From contig JAVEYH010000002.1 of the NCBI GenBank assembly GCA_034003585.1, forward strand, positions 1 through 64,000: DNA of 64,000 nucleotides, read 5' to 3'. The position numbers and the translations under genes were made by a program. The stretch is from JAPXSY01 sp034003585. GTDB taxonomy: Bacteria > Verrucomicrobiota > Kiritimatiellia > RFP12 > UBA1067. This document shows positions 61,584-64,000 of the stretch, one piece after another (position 1 is the first letter of the stretch; every line of letters begins with the position of its first letter). The notes beneath the pieces are model-generated. The model was not told the DNA's origin and did no database searches. It worked only from the letters and a program-made list of their open reading frames with translations.

Positions 61584-62135
61584 TTATGCGGTGATCACCG
61601 CCAGAAACGTGGCCTCCGCGCCCTCCTCCGCCCGCATGCCGTGCGGCACCGAGGCGTCGAAATAGATGCTGTCCCCCGGCGCCAGCACCGTTTCATGGCC
61701 GCCCACCGAAAGCCGCAGCCGGCCGCTCAGCACGTAATTGAACTCCTGGCCGGGATGGGTGTTGAGATGCGGGGTGTCCAGCGCGGGCCCCACCGTCACA
61801 ATGAACGGCTCCATGGTTTTGCCCGCGAACCGCGCGCCCAGCGCCTCGTAGTGATAGGCGTGCCGCCGCTCGACCACCGGGCCGCCTCCTTTCCGCGTCA
61901 CATGGAAGACCCGGGCGTGCGCGTCGCCGCCTGTGAGCAGGGCCGTGACCTCGACCTGATAAAAGGCGGCCAGCCGCGAGAGGTAGCTCATGGGCACGTC
62001 TTCCGCCCCGGTCTCATACCGCATGTAGGTTTCGGGCGGGACCCCGGTTCGGGAGGCGACCTCCCGACACGAACGCTCCGACGCTTCCCTCAACCCCCGG
62101 ATCCGCACCGCGATCTCGCGCCTCTCGTTTGTCAC
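61584..62135 (-). CDS. XRE-family regulator with C-terminal cupin domain
   Basis: The 183-residue protein has an N-terminal helix-turn-helix (about 8-65: GLREASERSCREVASRTG, YMRYETGAEDVPMSYLSRLA) and a small cupin beta-barrel (about 100-183) with HPGQEFNYVLSGRL and VLAPGDSIYFDASVPHGM. Such regulators sense a small acid or ester through the cupin. Its place between the oxidoreductase and the ligase suggests that it controls this operon in response to a substrate or product. Confidence 0.9.
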   Translation of the reverse strand: MTNERREIAVRIRGLREASERSCREVASRTGVPPETYMRYETGAEDVPMSYLSRLAAFYQVEVTALLTGGDAHARVFHVTRKGGGPVVERRHAYHYEALGARFAGKTMEPFIVTVGPALDTPHLNTHPGQEFNYVLSGRLRLSVGGHETVLAPGDSIYFDASVPHGMRAEEGAEATFLAVITA

Positions 62136-62162
62136 AGCCCCCTCCCCCGCACTGCGGCGCCG

Positions 62163-63578
62163 CTACAACGCCACGTTCTTGTCCAGCCAGGCCTCGGCCT
62201 CACGCATCAGCAGACGGTTCTTCTCGACCAGCGACGGCTTGTTCTTGAAACTCGCGTCGAGCGCCGCCAGCAGATGCGCGTCTTGCAGGCCGGTCACGCC
62301 GAGCCGGGCCAGGGCCGCGAGCATCATGGTGTTCGCGGCTTTGGGAACCCCCATGTTGATCGCCAGATCGATCGCGGGCATGGTGACCACGCGCACCCGT
62401 TCCGGCACGGGTACTTGCTGCGGTACCGTCGCGTCCACGATCACCGTCCCGCCGGGTTTCACATCCTTCACAAACCGTTCGAAAGAGGGTTGGTTCATGC
62501 ACACCAGCACATCCGGATGATCCACGGCGGGCGATCCGATCGGCCGGCCGGAGAGGACCACCGAACAGGCGGCCGAACCGCCGCGCTGTTCCGGTCCGTA
62601 CGTGGGAAACCAAGTCGTGAAACGCCGTTCGAGCCGCGCGGCCTCGGCCACGCAGATGCCGAGGCTCAGAATGCCCTGACCGCCGTAGCCCGTGAATTTG
62701 AGACGCAATTCGCCGAACGTCTCGTCCGTCACCGCCTCCGGCACCGGATGTTGCGCGGACGCGCCGAAGAAGGCTTCGACCGAAGGCGCGGGAGCCGCGG
62801 CCGGGCGGGGCTGCGCCGCGGCCTGCCGGTCACGCAGGCATCCCAACGGGTACTCTTGTTCCATCTGCTCCACACAGAAAAGCGCGGCCGCAACCGAATC
62901 GAGGCCCAGATTGGTGGGGCAAGGCGAGAGGAACTCGACAAACGCGTACCCTTTGCCGTCGCGCTGGATCTCCAGCGCCTTGCGCACGGCGCGTTTGGCC
63001 TGCATGATCCGCTTGGTGTCGGCCACCGATACGCGCTCAATGTAGACCGGGGCCTTCAACTGATCGAGCACTTCGCAAACGTGCAGCGGATATCCGGCGG
63101 TCAGCGGATCGCGCCCGAACGGCGAGGTGGTGGTCCTCATCCCTTCCAGCGAGGTCGGCGCCATCTGTCCGCCGGTCATGCCGTAAATCGCGTTGTTGAC
63201 GAAAAAGACCGCCATGTGCTCACCGCGGCTCGCCGCCTGAAACGTGTGGTTGAACCCGATGGCGCCCAGATCGCCGTCCCCCTGGTACGAGAGAACCACC
63301 GCATCGCGCCGCACGCGGTTGATCGCCGTGCCGACCGCGGGCGCGCGCCCGTGCGCCGCCCCGACGTTGGCGCAATCCCAGTAGTAATACCCGAACACCG
63401 CGCACCCGATCGGGTTGACGAGGATCGTGCGATCCTGGATCCCGAGTTCGGTCAGCGCCTCGGCGATCAGCTTGTGGATGATCCCGTGCCCGCAGCCGGC
63501 GCAGTAGTGGGTCGACCGCGTCTCCTTGCCGCTGCGGACAAAGGTCTCGTACATCCCGACTGTCTTCTTTTCTGTCAT
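62163..63578 (-). CDS. 2-oxoacid:ferredoxin oxidoreductase, fused beta and gamma subunits
   Basis: The 471-residue fusion has a thiamine-diphosphate beta part (about 1-240) with HYCAGCGHGIIHKLIAE, NPIGCAVFGYYYWD and the GDGDLGAIGFNHTFQAA cofactor motif. A Pro/Ala-rich linker (about 250-275) follows. The gamma part (about 285-471) has LKFTGYGGQGILSLG, TWFPTYGPEQRGGSA and INMGVPKAANTMML. It oxidises a 2-oxoacid with CoA to acyl-CoA, CO2 and reduced ferredoxin. 2-oxoglutarate or branched-chain 2-oxoacids (Kor/Vor) are the likely substrates. It starts 9 bp behind the alpha subunit. Confidence 0.93.
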   Translation of the reverse strand: MTEKKTVGMYETFVRSGKETRSTHYCAGCGHGIIHKLIAEALTELGIQDRTILVNPIGCAVFGYYYWDCANVGAAHGRAPAVGTAINRVRRDAVVLSYQGDGDLGAIGFNHTFQAASRGEHMAVFFVNNAIYGMTGGQMAPTSLEGMRTTTSPFGRDPLTAGYPLHVCEVLDQLKAPVYIERVSVADTKRIMQAKRAVRKALEIQRDGKGYAFVEFLSPCPTNLGLDSVAAALFCVEQMEQEYPLGCLRDRQAAAQPRPAAAPAPSVEAFFGASAQHPVPEAVTDETFGELRLKFTGYGGQGILSLGICVAEAARLERRFTTWFPTYGPEQRGGSAACSVVLSGRPIGSPAVDHPDVLVCMNQPSFERFVKDVKPGGTVIVDATVPQQVPVPERVRVVTMPAIDLAINMGVPKAANTMMLAALARLGVTGLQDAHLLAALDASFKNKPSLVEKNRLLMREAEAWLDKNVAL

Positions 63579-63587
63579 GCCCGAATC

Positions 63588-64000
63588 CTATCGTTTCCCG
63601 ACCGCGCGAGCGGCTTGCACCACATCCTCCACCGTCATCACCATGCCGCCCAGCCGGTTGCAGAGCGCGATGGGCTGAACGCGGCCGCCCTCTTTGGCCA
63701 GGTGCAGCAGCACATCATCCCGGAACTGGCCCGCGCTCAGCTCGACGGCCAGACCCCGGCGCCCTTCGAGCGCGGCGCACATCGCCGCGGCCGGGAACGG
63801 GTTCAGCGTGACGGGGCGGAACACGCCCGCGCGGATTCCCTCCGCGCGCAGCGCTTCGGCGGCGGTCCGGCAGATCCGGCTGGAAATCCCGTAGGCGAGA
63901 AGCACCAGCTCGGCATCGTCGCACAGGTAGGTTTCATGCCGCGCCTCCGCGCGCATCGCCGCATATTTGGCCTGCAGACGCAGATTGTGCTCCTCCTGCG
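63588..64000 (-). CDS. 2-oxoacid:ferredoxin oxidoreductase alpha subunit (partial)
   Basis: The frame is open to the window edge, giving at least the last 137 residues. Upstream of the internal Met at 63956 the sequence reads EEHNLRLQAKYAAM, typical of Kor/Vor alpha chains. The segments AELVLLAYGISSRICRTAAE, VFRPVTLNPFP and VELSAGQFRDDVLLHL, close to Vor/Kor alpha C-terminal sequence, follow. The start, and a probable ferredoxin subunit, lie beyond 64000. Confidence 0.9.
   Translation of the reverse strand, partial: QEEHNLRLQAKYAAMRAEARHETYLCDDAELVLLAYGISSRICRTAAEALRAEGIRAGVFRPVTLNPFPAAAMCAALEGRRGLAVELSAGQFRDDVLLHLAKEGGRVQPIALCNRLGGMVMTVEDVVQAARAVGKR

Noticed and set aside
1..64000. CRISPR arrays, rRNA genes, prophage genes
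   Set aside because: I saw no regularly spaced repeats, no rRNA signature and no phage structural genes in the window.

Overview
The window is 64 kb of GC-rich, densely coding DNA from a Gram-negative, probably anaerobic bacterium. Outer-membrane lipid transport genes (mlaE-F-D plus an auxiliary lipoprotein) and several lipoproteins point to two membranes. A 2-oxoacid:ferredoxin oxidoreductase, a sulfite reductase without a flavoprotein partner, and Rex point to anaerobic metabolism. A sulfatase, a GH29 fucosidase, a GH2-like enzyme and very large beta-strand-repeat surface proteins fit a PVC-group glycan degrader. Kiritimatiellota is my best guess, by inference only. A run of exactly 100 N at 28943-29042 shows that this is a draft scaffold.

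Layout. 1-628: the end of an unidentified gene inside an 87-bp tandem duplication, then a leader that looks like an attenuator. 629-5286 (+): ilvB-ilvN-aroE, then rpsP-trmD-rplS without rimM. 5377-18787 (-): a complete sulfate uptake and assimilation series (sbp-cysT-cysW-cysA-cysH-cysD-cysN-sulfite reductase) ending in a GH2-like secreted enzyme. 18963-24594 (+): an unknown membrane protein overlapping an ArsB/CitM-type permease, then a sulfatase and an alpha-L-fucosidase. 24628-28210: a serine hydrolase lipoprotein (-), tRNA-Gly, tRNA-Leu and ychF (+), and a coiled-coil protein (-). 28480-32164 (-): a DUF3592-like membrane gene broken by the N gap and a 944-residue repeat protein. 32471-36111 (+): the mla-type lipid transport operon. 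36238-39695 (-): MATE transporter and a divergent EtfB/EtfA pair. 39835-48511: tRNA-Val, nikR (-), then a CoA-disulfide reductase-rhodanese fusion, an RND exporter, a LolA-like protein, a PII-like protein, Rex and NamZ (+). 48513-54802 (-): corA and a 1760-residue autotransporter-associated-repeat protein. 55012-58719 (+): smc. 58700-64000 (-): an operon of 2-oxoacid:ferredoxin oxidoreductase, XRE-cupin regulator, acyl-CoA ligase and alcohol dehydrogenase, running off the window end.

How the genes fit together. Sulfate is imported by Sbp-CysTWA, activated by CysDN, reduced by a four-cysteine CysH that should take APS directly, and then by a siroheme reductase. The APS-kinase-like tail of CysN has lost its P-loop, which agrees with APS rather than PAPS being the substrate. 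The neighbouring sulfatase, fucosidase and GH2-like enzyme suggest that sulfated glycans are an outside source of sugar and sulfate.

Items most worth following up: the ilv leader, where an open reading frame, an antiterminator and a terminator are spaced as in classical attenuation; the shared C-terminal tail (I-[IL]-L-F-R at the stop) of the two large surface proteins; the degenerate APS kinase domain; the RND/LolA-like/PII-like/Rex neighbourhood; and a GH2-like enzyme whose acid/base position appears to be His.
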